Source: Comamonadaceae bacterium (lineage in GTDB: Bacteria; Pseudomonadota; Gammaproteobacteria; Burkholderiales; Burkholderiaceae_C). Taken from it: a stretch of 51,472 bases of DNA. The translations under genes and the position numbers were made by a program. Positions 35,195 through 46,347 of the stretch are shown piece after piece. The notes beneath the pieces were generated by a model. It was not told where the DNA came from. It searched no databases and was given only the letters and a program-made list of their open reading frames with translations. The first letter of the stretch is position 1. Every line of letters begins with the position of its first letter. The stretch spans positions 1 through 51,472 of the forward strand of contig JANXRP010000023.1 in NCBI GenBank assembly GCA_025352965.1, written 5' to 3'.

Positions 35195-36505
35195 TCAGTT
35201 TTTAAGAAAAGAAACGAGTGCGCCAAGCTCACTCAAAGAAAAAGATTGTTGTTCGCCACCTATCTCTCGCAGCGGTTTTACAGTAACACTATTGTCGGCG
35301 AGTTCATCAGCACCAAATACAAGCGCGTGCCTTGCACCACTGCTATCAGCGCGTTTAAATTGCGACTTAAAGCTGGCCATCGCAGCATGCCCGTCTGTGT
35401 TTTGCGAGCTTGCATGCATTTGCACCGAAATGCCTGCCGTGCGCAGAGCCTGCAAAATCAGCATCACGCGCGGTACATTTCCTAAATCAGGAATCACGGC
35501 GTACGCATCAGGTGTTGGCTCTGGGGCTTGCAATTTGAGCTCTTTGAGCAACTCTAGTACACGCTCAATACCCAGTCCCCAGCCCACAGCGGGTACGGCC
35601 TTTCCGCCCATTTGCGCCATCAAATCGTCGTATCGTCCACCACCGCAAATCGTACCTTGCGAACCCAAATGCGGTGTCACAAACTCAAAGACGGTGAGGT
35701 TGTAATAATCCATACCGCGCACCAAACGTGGATTGATCGCGTAAACAATGCCATGCGCTTCCAATATACCGATCACAGTTTTAAAGTGCGCCAAAGACGC
35801 TTCGCCCAAGTAATCCATCAACTTAGGAGCCTCTTCGACGAGTGTTTGCATCTCTGGATTTTTAGTATCCAAAATACGCAAAGGATTCGTGTGCAAACGG
35901 CGCACGGCTTCGGCATCCAATTGATCCAAATGCGCTTCAAAATAAGCGATGAGTGCAGCACGGTGTTCTTTGCGCTCTGCTGATTGACCAAGACTGCCAA
36001 TCTCTAGTCGATAGTCAGTGCCCTGCTTGAGCCCCAGCTCACGCCACAGGCTATCAGCTAGCAAAATCATTTCTGCATCAACTTCTGCGCCACCAAACCC
36101 AAGTGCTTCTGCACCAACTTGATGAAATTGGCGATACCGACCTCGCTGAGGACGTTCATGCCGAAACATTGGGCCCATGTAATACAAGCGACGCGGCGCA
36201 TCGTAAAGCAAATTGTGTTCAATGGCGGCTCGAACCACACCCGCCGTATTTTCAGGACGCAGCGTGAGCGCATCACCGTTCATTTTATCCTCGAACGAGT
36301 ACATTTCTTTTTCGACAATATCGGTCACGTCACCCAATCCACGCACAAACAGATGAGTTGACTCGACAATCGGTGTGCGGATGTTGCGATAGGCAAAGCT
36401 CGCCATGACCGCTCGGACTTTACTCTCCAACCATTCCCACTGATAACTTGTATCAGGAAGAATATCGTTCATACCTTTAATGGCATTAATTTTTAATTTA
36501 TCCAT
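35195..36505 (-). CDS. hisS: Histidyl-tRNA synthetase
   Basis: Charges tRNA-His. 436 residues from the ATG at 36505. Class II motifs: [11 protein letters not shown], motif 2 [15 protein letters not shown], the histidine-binding GGRYDDL, and motif 3 [13 protein letters not shown], then the anticodon-binding domain. Its start overlaps the ispG stop by eight bases. A longer frame upstream of the ATG lies inside ispG and lacks family sequence. Confidence 0.97.
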   Translation of the reverse strand: MDKLKINAIKGMNDILPDTSYQWEWLESKVRAVMASFAYRNIRTPIVESTHLFVRGLGDVTDIVEKEMYSFEDKMNGDALTLRPENTAGVVRAAIEHNLLYDAPRRLYYMGPMFRHERPQRGRYRQFHQVGAEALGFGGAEVDAEMILLADSLWRELGLKQGTDYRLEIGSLGQSAERKEHRAALIAYFEAHLDQLDAEAVRRLHTNPLRILDTKNPEMQTLVEEAPKLMDYLGEASLAHFKTVIGILEAHGIVYAINPRLVRGMDYYNLTVFEFVTPHLGSQGTICGGGRYDDLMAQMGGKAVPAVGWGLGIERVLELLKELKLQAPEPTPDAYAVIPDLGNVPRVMLILQALRTAGISVQMHASSQNTDGHAAMASFKSQFKRADSSGARHALVFGADELADNSVTVKPLREIGGEQQSFSLSELGALVSFLKN

Positions 36506-37709
36506 ATCGTTTGGCAATGTAGTTCTCCACCACCACTTGAAATTCTTCGGCAATATGCTCGCCGCGCAGCGTCATGGCTTTCTCGCCATCAATAAAAACG
36601 GGGGCTGCGGGAGCTTCACCTGTGCCAGGTAGACTAATGCCAATATCAGCGTGTTTGCTCTCGCCAGGGCCATTGACGATACAGCCCATCACAGCGACTT
36701 TCATGCTCTCCACGCCTGCGTACTTGGTTTTCCAAACGGGCATTTGCGCACGCAAAAAATGGTCGATTTGCTGCGTCAGCTCTTGAAACGTCGTGCTCGT
36801 CGTGCGTCCGCAACCAGGACACGCCGTCACGCTTGGCGAAAAATGTCTAAAGCCCAAGCTTTGCAAAATCTCCGATGCCACCACAACTTCTTGCGTACGC
36901 GCCTCACCAGGGGCTGGTGTCAACGATACACGGATTGTGTCACCAATGCCTTGCTGCAAAAGCACAGCCAGCGCTGCGCTAGACGCAACCGTACCCTTGG
37001 TGCCCATGCCCGCTTCAGTCAAACCAAGGTGCAGCGGATAGTCGCAGCGCTTGGCAAGCTCTTGGTACACGCGCACTAAATCTTGTACGCCAGAGACCTT
37101 GCATGAGAGCAAGATTTGAGCTGGAGTCATACCAAGGCGTACGGCCTCAGTAGCCGACCCTAGTGCCGAAGCAATCAGTGCCTCGGTCATCACTTTTTTA
37201 GCATCCCAAGGATCTGCTCGTCCAGCGTTCTCATCCATCATCGCGGCAAGTAGCTCTTGGTCGAGCGAGCCCCAATTCACACCAATGCGCACTGGTTTAT
37301 CCCAGCGCATCGCCGCTTCAATCATTTGTCCAAATTGCCTATCGCGTTTTTCACCCTTGCCCACATTGCCCGGATTGATACGGTATTTAGAGAGTGCTTT
37401 GGCGCACTCTGGATACCCCGTCAGCAGCGTGTGACCGTTGTAGTGAAAATCACCAATCAACGGCACATCAATGCCCATGCGGTCTAGCTGCTCGCGAATA
37501 TATGGTACAGCCGCTGCAGCCTCGGGCGTATTAACCGTGATTCGAACCATCTCAGAACCCGCCAGTGCAAGCTCTTTGACTTGAATGGCTGTACCAACCG
37601 CATCTACGGTATCGGTATTGGTCATGGATTGAATGCGAACAGGCGCATCGCCGCCCACAGTGACGATGCGCGAGCCCCAGATCACCTTGGCTTGCAGGGT
37701 ACTAGCCAC
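36498..37709 (-). CDS. ispG: 4-hydroxy-3-methylbut-2-enyl-diphosphate synthase (flavodoxin)
   Basis: [4Fe-4S] enzyme of the MEP isoprenoid pathway that reduces MEcPP to HMBPP. 403 residues from a GTG at 37709, supported by GAGGTGA at the right distance inside the end of rodZ. The TIM barrel begins with [12 protein letters not shown], and the C-terminal half has the cluster cysteines in CPGCGRTT and GCIVNGPGE. Two bases separate it from rodZ, so it is probably coupled. Confidence 0.96.
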   Translation of the reverse strand: MASTLQAKVIWGSRIVTVGGDAPVRIQSMTNTDTVDAVGTAIQVKELALAGSEMVRITVNTPEAAAAVPYIREQLDRMGIDVPLIGDFHYNGHTLLTGYPECAKALSKYRINPGNVGKGEKRDRQFGQMIEAAMRWDKPVRIGVNWGSLDQELLAAMMDENAGRADPWDAKKVMTEALIASALGSATEAVRLGMTPAQILLSCKVSGVQDLVRVYQELAKRCDYPLHLGLTEAGMGTKGTVASSAALAVLLQQGIGDTIRVSLTPAPGEARTQEVVVASEILQSLGFRHFSPSVTACPGCGRTTSTTFQELTQQIDHFLRAQMPVWKTKYAGVESMKVAVMGCIVNGPGESKHADIGISLPGTGEAPAAPVFIDGEKAMTLRGEHIAEEFQVVVENYIAKRYG

Positions 37710-37711
37710 GA

Positions 37712-38698
37712 TTACTTCACCTCAAATCGTGCGATATTCTCGCTTGAGACTGGTACTAAATTGAATGGCTTGCCGCGCACCACGACCGACTCAATCTCGT
37801 TCACCCGCCCAAGCACCACCGAGAGCGGCGGAATACCCGACACATTCACAATTTCTTTTGGTTGCAAATTGCGCTGAACTAAAACAATGCCCTTGCTGTC
37901 CTTCACCTGAACCCAAACCTCGCCCTTGGCGGCCAAACGCAAAATAGACACACCCGCTGGCAATACGGCGGGGGTTGATGCGACGGGTGTAGGCGCGACA
38001 GCAACAGATTTAGCTACTGGAGCTGAAACAGCTGGTTTGATGACAGCGGCAACTGGTGCGCTTGCAGCCGCTACAGGTATTGGCGCAGAGGCCATCATGT
38101 CAACCGCTACTGCAACTGGTTCTGGCGCAGTAACAGGCTCTATTTTTTCAATCACCTCGGATTTTTTGTTACTTTGCTGTTTTACAAAATCAGGTAAGAA
38201 AATTAACAGTAATGCCGCTAGCAATAACACCGCCGCACCTGCGATCATGGGCATCGACATAGCAGGTAAGTGCTTATAGGAAAACTTAGCATCGCTTGGA
38301 GAACGAAACGGCTGATTCAGTCCTGCCCTGTCCTTATCGTCCAAAATATTAGTACTCGTATTTTGCGGCAGAGCAGCCAAGATGGGCGCACTGTCTGCCT
38401 TGATTTGCCGACAAACGCTAGTTGCCAAAGCGCGCACGAACACAGCATCAGGTAAGTGCGCCCAGTCATCTGCCTCAAGCGCTTCCAATTTTTTAACCGG
38501 TACTTTTAGCGCAAGCGACAGAGTACCAATGTGCATGCCAGAGGCGACACGCGCAGCACGCAGCATTTGCCCAGCGGTCGGTTGTGGTTCAGGCTCCGGG
38601 ACTGGATCGGATGCCACGCTTACTGCCGCCGCCACCTCGACTTCAGGTGTAGGGGTGTCTTCAGGCCCATGGCCTGTCGCATCATTCGTCTCACTCAT
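37712..38698 (-). CDS. rodZ: Cell shape protein RodZ
   Basis: Links MreB filaments to the membrane and the elongasome. 328 residues: an N-terminal acidic, Pro-rich segment (1-40), helix-turn-helix domain (about 42-100, [18 protein letters not shown]), a transmembrane helix (149-169), an Ala/Pro/Val-rich periplasmic linker (about 190-250) and a C-terminal DUF4115 beta domain ([20 protein letters not shown]). Overlaps rlmN by eight bases. In many relatives a pilF gene lies between rlmN and rodZ; it is not here. Confidence 0.94.
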   Translation of the reverse strand: MSETNDATGHGPEDTPTPEVEVAAAVSVASDPVPEPEPQPTAGQMLRAARVASGMHIGTLSLALKVPVKKLEALEADDWAHLPDAVFVRALATSVCRQIKADSAPILAALPQNTSTNILDDKDRAGLNQPFRSPSDAKFSYKHLPAMSMPMIAGAAVLLLAALLLIFLPDFVKQQSNKKSEVIEKIEPVTAPEPVAVAVDMMASAPIPVAAASAPVAAVIKPAVSAPVAKSVAVAPTPVASTPAVLPAGVSILRLAAKGEVWVQVKDSKGIVLVQRNLQPKEIVNVSGIPPLSVVLGRVNEIESVVVRGKPFNLVPVSSENIARFEVK

Positions 38699-39818
38699 TT
38701 GATTCTTTCATCATGATGGTTCTACGGTCCTGCATTCGGGTAACGGCATCCGTGCGATCTTGCACCTCTCCCGCTAATTGACCACAAGCCGCGTCGATAT
38801 CATCGCCGCGTGTTTTGCGAATCGTGGTGATGTAACCTGCACCCGTGAGTAATTGCGCAAATTTCTTGACCACTTCAGGCGCTGATCGCTTCAGTCCTGA
38901 AGCAGGAAACGGATTAAACGGGATCAAATTAATTTTGCAAGGCAATGCATTTAACATTTGCGCCAGCGCACGTGCATGCTCAGGCTGATCGTTGACACCA
39001 TCCAGCATGCAGTATTCAATGGTTAAAAAGTCACGCGGGGCGTACGGCAAATACGCTTGGCACGCAGCAATCAATTCTTTAAGCGGATATTTTTGATTGA
39101 TCGGCACCAGACTCGTACGTAACTTGTCATTTGCAGCATGAATAGAAACTGCCAGCGACACAGGACAATCCTGCGCGAGGCGCTCAATCATGGGTACGAC
39201 GCCCGACGTGGACACCGTGACACGACGACGCGAAAGACCATACGCATGATCGGACAGCATTGTCTTGAGCGCTGGAATTAAATTAGTGTAATTTTGCAGT
39301 GGCTCGCCCATGCCCATCATCACTACGTTGGAGATCACGCGCTCGTCTGCTTTGCGGTCATCGCTTTGCAGCTCGGCGCGGAGCAAATGCTCGACGTACC
39401 AAAGTTGCCCGATGATTTCGGCCGTCGTCAAATTGCGGCTAAAGCCTTGGTGTCCTGTGGAGCAAAAACGACAGCCGACGGCACAGCCCGCTTGGCTAGA
39501 AATGCACAGTGTGGCACGGTCATCTTCGGGGATGTAGACGGCTTCGATTGCATCGCCAGCCCCCATGTCAAACAGCCACTTGATCGTGCCGTCAGCCGAG
39601 GTGTGGCGGCTTAAAACTTTGAGTCCCTTGATATGGGCACTCGTTCTTAATTTTTCGCGAAACGATTTCGCGATGTCGGTCATGTCGTCAAAATTAGACA
39701 CGCCGCGCTGGTGAATCCAGCGATACAGTTGCGTTGCTCGGAAACGCTTTTCGCCTAATTTTTCACAAAAATCGGCCAAGCCATCGAGATCAAAATCCAG
39801 CAGGTTGGCCGAAGTCAT
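38691..39818 (-). CDS. rlmN: Dual-specificity rRNA/tRNA adenine C2 methyltransferase RlmN
   Basis: Radical SAM enzyme that methylates 23S rRNA A2503 and tRNA A37. About 375 residues from the ATG at 39818; a TTG two codons upstream is possible. The radical SAM cysteines are C112, C116 and C119 (GCAVGCRFC). The catalytic C-terminal Cys is in the DIDAACGQL segment. No Shine-Dalgarno sequence is apparent. It follows ndk by 24 bases. Confidence 0.96.
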   Translation of the reverse strand: MTSANLLDFDLDGLADFCEKLGEKRFRATQLYRWIHQRGVSNFDDMTDIAKSFREKLRTSAHIKGLKVLSRHTSADGTIKWLFDMGAGDAIEAVYIPEDDRATLCISSQAGCAVGCRFCSTGHQGFSRNLTTAEIIGQLWYVEHLLRAELQSDDRKADERVISNVVMMGMGEPLQNYTNLIPALKTMLSDHAYGLSRRRVTVSTSGVVPMIERLAQDCPVSLAVSIHAANDKLRTSLVPINQKYPLKELIAACQAYLPYAPRDFLTIEYCMLDGVNDQPEHARALAQMLNALPCKINLIPFNPFPASGLKRSAPEVVKKFAQLLTGAGYITTIRKTRGDDIDAACGQLAGEVQDRTDAVTRMQDRRTIMMKESNE

Positions 39819-39842
39819 ATTCAAATACAGGTAGTGCTGGGA

Positions 39843-40268
39843 TTAACGCGCGAACACGTTCATGCCAGGGAAGAAGAAAGCGATTTCATTCGCTGCGGTT
39901 TCAGCTGCGTCAGAACCATGAACGGCGTTGGCATCAATGCTGTCAGCAAAGTCAGCACGAATTGTTCCTTTGTCGGCTTTCTTAGGATCGGTCGCGCCCA
40001 TCAGGTCACGGTTCTTGAGGATCGCGCCTTCGCCTTCTAAAGCTTGGATCATCACAGGACCAGAAATCATGAACGACACGAGATCATTGAAGAAAGGACG
40101 TGCTTTGTGAACGCCGTAGAAAGCTTCTGCTTCCAAGCGAGAGAGGTGTGCCATACGAGCCGCCACCACTTTGAGGCCAGCACCTTCAAAACGTGCGTAG
40201 ATTTGACCGATCACATTTTTTGCAACTGCGTCTGGTTTGATGATGGAGAGAGTACGTTCGATAGCCAT
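39843..40268 (-). CDS. ndk: Nucleoside diphosphate kinase
   Basis: Transfers the gamma phosphate between nucleoside triphosphates and diphosphates. 141 residues with the phosphorylated His117 in NAVHGSDA and the N-terminal [17 protein letters not shown] precedes the start. First gene of the ndk-to-der cluster. The 63 bases upstream hold a weak promoter-like pair only (TTGTTT, 17 bases, TATTTT on the minus strand). Confidence 0.97.
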   Translation of the reverse strand: MAIERTLSIIKPDAVAKNVIGQIYARFEGAGLKVVAARMAHLSRLEAEAFYGVHKARPFFNDLVSFMISGPVMIQALEGEGAILKNRDLMGATDPKKADKGTIRADFADSIDANAVHGSDAAETAANEIAFFFPGMNVFAR

Positions 40269-40331
40269 TTAAAAGTCCTAGAAAAATAAAAAATATTGCC
40301 TTAAAAAACAACCTGCTGATTTTAACGTGTC

Positions 40332-41948
40332 CTAACGCGAACGACCTCTGCCACCACCATTGCCGCCACCGCTTGAGTTGTTTCCCGAACCACCGCGGTT
40401 ACCCCCGCGCCCGCCGTTACCACCACCAGGTGCGGCACGTTGGCGCTGCAAACTGTCGCCGCCAATGTAGCCAAACGATGTACGCATTGGATCTGGTTGA
40501 CCGCCATTGCCACCTCCAGAGTTGCCACCTCCACCGTTACCACGTCCACGGCCTTGTCCCGCACCGCCGCTACGTCCGCGACCTTGGCCAGCACCGCCAT
40601 TTCCAGCACCAAATGCTTGGCGCTTGAAGTCCATCATCGTGCGTTCAGGATTAATGCCGCTTGGCAAACGATCGTTGTTAATACCATCACCGTCAAAAGA
40701 ATTGCCGTCTGAGTGACCGCCGTAACTTCCGCGACCACCGCCCTCGCCTGGCGCGGTTGGGCGTGGCGTATTGCGGTTATCGGGCCTTGGTGTATTGCCT
40801 TTGTAGCCGCCGCGCCCTCTGCCGCCACCGCCCTCGCCTCCTGCATTTCCCGCACCTGGACCGCGCAAGCCACCACGGCTACGCTGGGCGCCGCGCTGGT
40901 CATTGCGACCATTGCCGCCGCGCGACCGCGGAGCAGCACCATCGCCATCCGCACGCTTGGGTGCGCCGCCCGATGCGTTTTGCAGCGCCCGAACATCGGC
41001 TTCATCGAGTTCCATCCAGAAGCCACGCTTCAATCCTTTTGGCAAGAGCATCGTGCCGTATCGAATACGAATCAAGCGGCTCACCGCATGACCGAGCGAC
41101 TCCACCATACGGCGCACTTCGCGATTACGCCCTTCAGAAATTGTGACGCGATACCAGCAGTTCGCGCCTTCACCGCCGCCGTCTTCAATCGAGCCAAATT
41201 GTGCGAGACCGTCATCCAGCATTACGCCGTCTAGTAGTTGTTGTTTTTCTTCGTTGGACAAAGCGCCTAAAACGCGCACGGCATATTCGCGCTCCAAACC
41301 AAAACGTGGATGCGTGAGACGGTTCGCCAACTCGCCCGAACTAGTAAACAGCAGCAAACCTTCGGTATTTAAGTCAAGACGACCCACCGATTGCCATTTA
41401 CCTTGGTACAGCTTCGGTAAGCGGCGAAAAACCGTCGGACGATTTTGCGGATCGTCATGCGTAACAACTTCACCCGCAGGTTTGTGATACGCCAAGATAC
41501 GTGCAGGCGGCGGATCAATGCGCACCTTGATGGGCTTGCCATTAACCGTAATTTGATCACCATACTGAATCCGCATGCCAATGTGGGCAGGCTCTTTGTT
41601 AACCGTGATGCGTCCTTCAACAATCATTTGCTCCATCTCAAGGCGTGAACCCAATCCCGCTTGCGCGAGGATTTTGTGCAGCTTGGGTGACTCGACCTCG
41701 GGTGCTAAAACACGTTTGGTGGGTGCAGCCTCTTCAGCGCTGGCTTGCTCTTCGTCAAAGCGGCCACTAACGATATCGTCTAGCTCAAAAACGGGTATTG
41801 GCGCAGCAGGTGCATCGGGCACGGCAGGGGTTTGCGCCGCTTGCTCTTGCAAGGCATTGTTCTCGGAAGCCATATCTAGTGAGGCTTCTGGAGCATCATG
41901 CTCGGGAAGAGTCATTGGAATTGGCTCGTGGGCTTGTTCGTTGTTCAT
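40332..41948 (-). CDS. rluB: 23S rRNA pseudouridine synthase RluB with long Gly/Arg-rich tail
   Basis: Makes a pseudouridine in helix 93 of 23S rRNA. 538 residues. An acidic N-terminal extension (1-80) is followed by an S4 domain (about 86-142) and the RsuA/RluB catalytic domain with Asp192 in [11 protein letters not shown]. From about residue 327 on, a 210-residue low-complexity tail rich in Gly, Arg, Asn and Ser follows, with RGG boxes. Two non-repetitive islands interrupt it: [17 protein letters not shown] and [20 protein letters not shown]. coli RluB is about 290 residues. ATGA overlap with scpB. Confidence 0.95.
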   Translation of the reverse strand: MNNEQAHEPIPMTLPEHDAPEASLDMASENNALQEQAAQTPAVPDAPAAPIPVFELDDIVSGRFDEEQASAEEAAPTKRVLAPEVESPKLHKILAQAGLGSRLEMEQMIVEGRITVNKEPAHIGMRIQYGDQITVNGKPIKVRIDPPPARILAYHKPAGEVVTHDDPQNRPTVFRRLPKLYQGKWQSVGRLDLNTEGLLLFTSSGELANRLTHPRFGLEREYAVRVLGALSNEEKQQLLDGVMLDDGLAQFGSIEDGGGEGANCWYRVTISEGRNREVRRMVESLGHAVSRLIRIRYGTMLLPKGLKRGFWMELDEADVRALQNASGGAPKRADGDGAAPRSRGGNGRNDQRGAQRSRGGLRGPGAGNAGGEGGGGRGRGGYKGNTPRPDNRNTPRPTAPGEGGGRGSYGGHSDGNSFDGDGINNDRLPSGINPERTMMDFKRQAFGAGNGGAGQGRGRSGGAGQGRGRGNGGGGNSGGGNGGQPDPMRTSFGYIGGDSLQRQRAAPGGGNGGRGGNRGGSGNNSSGGGNGGGRGRSR

Positions 41949-42523
41949 AGGGTCTCAGGGTTCTCTGGTAATTCGGGTTGTTCAAGTAATAAATCTAAAT
42001 TGGGCATTTCATCGCCGTCTTCGTTAATCGGTAGTTGGGCAAGTGAGGCCAAGCCCAGATCGTCCAAGAATTGTTTCGTTGTGGCAAACAGCGCGGGGCG
42101 ACCCACGGTTTCACGGTGCCCAATCACCTCAATCCAGCCGCGATCTTCTAACTGCTTAATCGTGAGCGAGTTCACCGTTACGCCGCGAATGTCTTCGATA
42201 TCACCGCGCGTCACAGGCTGACGGTACGCAATAATGGCCAGCGTCTCAAGGCTTGCGCGCGAATAGCGCGGAGGTTTTTCAGGATTTAAGCGATCGAGGT
42301 AATGCTTTAGCGCTGGTTTGCTTTGGAAACGCCAGCCGTTAGCCACGCAAACCAAATCAAGCCCTCCTTGCGCCCAGTCCAATTGCAACTCGGCAAGAAT
42401 CAATTTGATCGAGTCGGCGGTCAGGTTATCCTCAAATAGCGGCAGCAAATGCGGCACCGTCATCGGCGCTTGCGCGCATAAGAGCGCAGCTTCCAAAATT
42501 CGTTTCGCTTCAGCAGTATTCAT
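41945..42523 (-). CDS. scpB: Segregation and condensation protein B
   Basis: Kleisin-associated subunit of the SMC-ScpAB condensin. 192 residues with two winged-helix domains; the conserved part [20 protein letters not shown] and IRGV followed by GRPALFATT is present. The usual partner gene scpA is not in the window. It is translationally coupled to rluB (ATGA), a common pairing. Confidence 0.94.
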   Translation of the reverse strand: MNTAEAKRILEAALLCAQAPMTVPHLLPLFEDNLTADSIKLILAELQLDWAQGGLDLVCVANGWRFQSKPALKHYLDRLNPEKPPRYSRASLETLAIIAYRQPVTRGDIEDIRGVTVNSLTIKQLEDRGWIEVIGHRETVGRPALFATTKQFLDDLGLASLAQLPINEDGDEMPNLDLLLEQPELPENPETL

Positions 42524-42544
42524 AAATTATTCAAAAGTCATCTT

Positions 42545-43576
42545 TTAAAAGTCACCTTTTGCAGCCTCTAAATCAGGCGGCAAAGGGGATAAAAATTCCA
42601 TGTCAGCACCCGTCATCGGATGCGTAAAAGCCAATCGCTTGGCGTGCAGTGCTTGGCGTGCCAAGCCTAGAGCGGGTTTGCCGCCGTATGTCGCGTCCGC
42701 CACCAACGGATGTCCTAAATATGCCATGTGTACGCGGATTTGATGCGTGCGTCCTGTATGGAGCTTGCACTCTACCCATGTGAAATCATCGTTTTGCTGC
42801 AAAACATAAATGTCAGTGCGAGCGGGTTTGGCGTGACCGCTAAGGGGATCAAACGCCGCCATCTTGAGCCGATTTCTTTGATCGCGCCCAATGGACTGAG
42901 TAACTATTCTATCAGGTGCGTCTTCCTCAAACTCGTGCTCGTCCGAGTTGCGCCATGCGCCATGTGCAATCGCAAAGTACTCACGCGCGACTTCCCTGCT
43001 TGAAATCAGCTTGACCAGCGCATCCATACAGAGGCGCGTTTTGGCCACCACCATCAATCCGCTAGTGTCTTTGTCTAATCGATGCACGATACCTGCGCGT
43101 GGCAAATGCTTGGCTTCTGGATACTTGTTCAGCAAACCATTCAAGAGCGTGCCACGCCAATTACCAGGTGCGGGATGTACCACCAATCCAGCAGGCTTAT
43201 TGATGACCAGCAGGTACGCATCTTCATAGACGACTTCGACAGGGACATCTTCTGGCACATAGGCTTGGCTTTGCTCGGTGGGACGTAGCTGTATGACCAA
43301 CTCATCACCACCCCGCAGATGTTTGGACGATTTGGTCGCAATTGCGCCGTTCAACGTCACGAACGATTGTTCAATCAGTTGCTGCAAATAACTGCGCGAA
43401 AACTCGGGCACAGCCAGCGCCACAATGCGGTCATAACGCATGTCGCTTTGCTCGTACGTGACGGTATGCCGCCGCGTTTCAATTGAATCAGTCAGATCGC
43501 CTGTTTCAATAGCATCTTCATGCTCGCTGTCTATAATCAAATTGACATTTTTATCTGGGACAACCTGTGCGCTCAT
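42545..43576 (-). CDS. rluD: 23S rRNA pseudouridine(1911/1915/1917) synthase RluD
   Basis: Modifies helix 69 of 23S rRNA. 343 residues with an extended N-terminal segment (1-45), an S4 domain (about 47-110, RSYLQQLIEQSFVTLNGAIA) and the catalytic domain with Asp168 in HRLDKDTSG. It is divergent from bamD with only 11 bases between the start codons, an arrangement also known from other proteobacteria. Its promoter must lie within bamD coding sequence or overlap it. Confidence 0.95.
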   Translation of the reverse strand: MSAQVVPDKNVNLIIDSEHEDAIETGDLTDSIETRRHTVTYEQSDMRYDRIVALAVPEFSRSYLQQLIEQSFVTLNGAIATKSSKHLRGGDELVIQLRPTEQSQAYVPEDVPVEVVYEDAYLLVINKPAGLVVHPAPGNWRGTLLNGLLNKYPEAKHLPRAGIVHRLDKDTSGLMVVAKTRLCMDALVKLISSREVAREYFAIAHGAWRNSDEHEFEEDAPDRIVTQSIGRDQRNRLKMAAFDPLSGHAKPARTDIYVLQQNDDFTWVECKLHTGRTHQIRVHMAYLGHPLVADATYGGKPALGLARQALHAKRLAFTHPMTGADMEFLSPLPPDLEAAKGDF

Positions 43577-43587
43577 CTTTACTTTCT

Positions 43588-44364
43588 ATGACTATTTTTT
43601 GGCGTATATGCTTGGTAAGCGTCGTGATATTGTTTCAAGGTTGCGGCAACCTCACCGACATTACCAAAGATTGGACCTTGGAGAAACTTTACCAAGAGGC
43701 TAAAGATGAAGTCAACAACGGCGGCTATGACAAGGCCGTGGGTTACTTCGAAAAATTAGAAACTCGCGCCATTGGCACACCACTTGGCCAACAAGCCCAA
43801 GTAGAAAAGGCCTATGCGCAGTATAAAGGCGGATCGCACGCCGAAGCCATGGTTACGCTAGATCGCTTTATGCGTCTGCATCCTGCCAGCCCACTCGTCG
43901 ATTACGCACTCTATCTGCGAGGTCTCGTAAATTTTAATGGCGATCTTGGATTTTTAAGCGGCTTTACAGGTCAGCAATTGGATGACCGCGATCAAAAAGC
44001 GTCCAAAGAATCTTATGCTACCTTCAAACAACTCACCACGCGATTTCCAGAATCCAAATACGCGCCTGATGCGCTCGCGCGTATGACCTACATCCTGAAT
44101 ACGCTAGCTGGATACGAGCTTCATGTGGCGCGTTATTACGCTAGCCGAGGCGCACACTTGGCCGCCGCCAATCGTGCACAAACGGCTATTGCCGACTACC
44201 CCAATACGGTCGTCATGGAGGACGCCTTATCTGTTTTGATAGAGGCCTACGATGCGCTTGGCAGTACCGAATTACGTGACGATGCCAAACGGGTGATGGC
44301 AAAGAATTTTCCAAAAAATAAATTAGCTGTTGGCGTGAGCGTGGGTGGCACGCAAAAGCCCTAA
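43588..44364 (+). CDS. bamD: Outer membrane assembly factor BamD
   Basis: Essential lipoprotein of the BAM complex. 258 residues from the ATG at 43588, which places the lipobox LFQGC with Cys19 at the expected distance; a GTG at 43567 would overlap rluD. Five TPR units follow (LYQEAKDEVNNGGYDKAVGYF and so on). The 3' end overlaps the convergent dinG gene by 42 bases, so no room remains for a terminator. Confidence 0.95.
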   Translation: MTIFWRICLVSVVILFQGCGNLTDITKDWTLEKLYQEAKDEVNNGGYDKAVGYFEKLETRAIGTPLGQQAQVEKAYAQYKGGSHAEAMVTLDRFMRLHPASPLVDYALYLRGLVNFNGDLGFLSGFTGQQLDDRDQKASKESYATFKQLTTRFPESKYAPDALARMTYILNTLAGYELHVARYYASRGAHLAAANRAQTAIADYPNTVVMEDALSVLIEAYDALGSTELRDDAKRVMAKNFPKNKLAVGVSVGGTQKP

Positions 44365-46347
44365 CCATTGCTGCCACGCATCCAGCGTACGCAAAATTGG
44401 CATAGTGGGTAAGCTAGCAATTAATCGCCGCCCGTAACCCATTTGCACCAAACGCGGGTCGCACACCACCAGCACGCCGACATCACCTTCGCTGCGAATC
44501 AATCGCCCTGTTCCCTGCTTGAGTGCAATAGCCGCCTCAGGAATCGAGTAATCGTTGAAACTGCTGCGCCCTTGCACCTCTAACCGTTTACTTCTTGCCT
44601 CCACCAGCGGATCGCCAGGCGGCGGAAATGGCAGCTTGTCAATAATGACACACTGCAGCGCATCGCCCGCAATATCGACACCCTCCCAAAACGATGCTGA
44701 AGCCACCAAAACGCTGGCCGAATCTTGAGCTCGAAAACGTTCAATCAATTCACGCTTGGATTGCTGACCTTGCACTAAAACCGAAATGTCATCTCCTGCC
44801 AAATTTTCGGCTAACGTTTCACCAATTTGTCGCAAAGCCCGCAGCGTGGTGGTCAGTACCAAAGTGCGTCCGCCCAAGCCTCGTGCGGCCTCTAAGGCAA
44901 TATCTGAAACACGCGCCGTGTGATCAGGCTCACTAGGTTTAGGAAAGTTAGAGGGCACATAGAGCGCCGACTGAACCTCATAATTAAAGGGACTACTCAC
45001 GCGAAGTACCGCCAGCTGCCGCTCATTCAAGCCCTGCAGGCCGCAGCCTTCCAAAAACCATGAGAGCCGATCGTCGCTGCCCAACGTCGCCGACGTAAAA
45101 ATCCAGCTGCGCTGGGAAACTGTTTCGCTATCACTCTCAGGAAACCACTGCTTTTTGACCACATCCGCAATGTCTAACGGAGACTCAACCAGTTTAAGCT
45201 GGGCACCCACCTCTAACCATCGCACCGAATCGACCGAAGCCTTATCCAGAAAGGCCTGTACGAGATCGCTTAGCTCTAGGCCACGCTCAGCAAGACGTGT
45301 GAATTCAGGGTTTGACTCCATAACGATCCCAAGCCCAGCATCCACTTGCGCAAGCGCGGCTGTTACATTTTGCAAACCACTCAGCCACATGTCCGCGTCA
45401 ACGCCTTCTGGTGCAGCGCTAGTCCAGGCAAGCCTCGCGGCGTAGCTTTGCTTGCCAATGGCTAAGCGTAAATCGCGCGTCGCGTACTCCAGCGCTTGCA
45501 CCACAGTTGACCAATCCACCAGCCCACGTGCATGCTGCAACCCCGCAGCCAGTAGGTCTTTGCAGAAATCCAAGATCTGCGGTGTACTGAGTTGCTTGGC
45601 TAAAAACCCAACGCCGATTTCATTAATTTGGTGCGCCTCGTCAAAAATCACCACCTCCGCAGTTGGCAAAATCTGCGCCACCCCCGACTCGCGCACCGCC
45701 ATATCTGCAAAAAACAAATGGTGGTTCACCACCACGATGTCCGCGCCCAGCGCTTCTTTACGAGCCAGATTGACGTGACACTCTTTGGCTTTTGAGCATT
45801 CCGACCCGAGACAGTTCTCACGCGTGGACGTCACAAGTGGCAACGCGGGAGAGCGTTCATCGAGTCCCACCATTTCAGCCAAATCGCCCGTTAAAGTCGT
45901 TTTTGACCAGCGATCAATGGCCGATAAAGCTTTGCCCAAAATTCGTTCTGACGAACTACCGCTATGCAAAGCCATATCCATACGATGCAAGCACAGATAG
46001 CTCGATCGCCCCTTCAGTAAAGCTGTTCGCACAGGAATACCCAGCGCCTCGGTCACTGCGGGCAAGTCACGCGAAAAAAGTTGATCTTGCAATGTTTTTG
46101 TTGCGGTGGACACCACCACGCGCGCACCGCAGAGCACGGCAGGAACAAGGTACGCAAAGGTCTTGCCCACACCCGTACCCGCCTCCACGACCACGCTAGA
46201 GCGCAGCGCGATGGCATCCGCAATCGCCTTGGCCATTTGCTGTTGGCCTTCGCGTGGTTGATAATTTTGTTGGGAATTAGTCGCCGCCAGGGCCAAAGCG
46301 CCGCTGGGCGCAAAAGCCTGCGCCGTCAGCTTTGATAGTTCAGTCAT
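44323..46347 (-). CDS. dinG: ATP-dependent DNA helicase, DinG/YoaA family
   Basis: XPD-like superfamily 2 helicase with an iron-sulfur cluster. 674 residues. Walker A EAGTGVGKT (55-63), Fe-S cysteines C119, C179, C184 and C190, DEAH box (236-239) and C-terminal motif QGTGRLIRSEGD. It may be closer to YoaA than to E. coli DinG. The start at 46347 overlaps the stop of the upstream Bug protein gene by one base (TGATG). The long frame upstream of this ATG lies inside that gene and is not coding. Confidence 0.93.
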   Translation of the reverse strand: MTELSKLTAQAFAPSGALALAATNSQQNYQPREGQQQMAKAIADAIALRSSVVVEAGTGVGKTFAYLVPAVLCGARVVVSTATKTLQDQLFSRDLPAVTEALGIPVRTALLKGRSSYLCLHRMDMALHSGSSSERILGKALSAIDRWSKTTLTGDLAEMVGLDERSPALPLVTSTRENCLGSECSKAKECHVNLARKEALGADIVVVNHHLFFADMAVRESGVAQILPTAEVVIFDEAHQINEIGVGFLAKQLSTPQILDFCKDLLAAGLQHARGLVDWSTVVQALEYATRDLRLAIGKQSYAARLAWTSAAPEGVDADMWLSGLQNVTAALAQVDAGLGIVMESNPEFTRLAERGLELSDLVQAFLDKASVDSVRWLEVGAQLKLVESPLDIADVVKKQWFPESDSETVSQRSWIFTSATLGSDDRLSWFLEGCGLQGLNERQLAVLRVSSPFNYEVQSALYVPSNFPKPSEPDHTARVSDIALEAARGLGGRTLVLTTTLRALRQIGETLAENLAGDDISVLVQGQQSKRELIERFRAQDSASVLVASASFWEGVDIAGDALQCVIIDKLPFPPPGDPLVEARSKRLEVQGRSSFNDYSIPEAAIALKQGTGRLIRSEGDVGVLVVCDPRLVQMGYGRRLIASLPTMPILRTLDAWQQWLGLLRATHAHANS

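Noticed and set aside
40332-40970. Tandem GC-rich repeats as a possible mobile or CRISPR-like array
   Set aside because: The repeats encode the Gly/Arg tail of RluB in frame; no spacers or fixed period.
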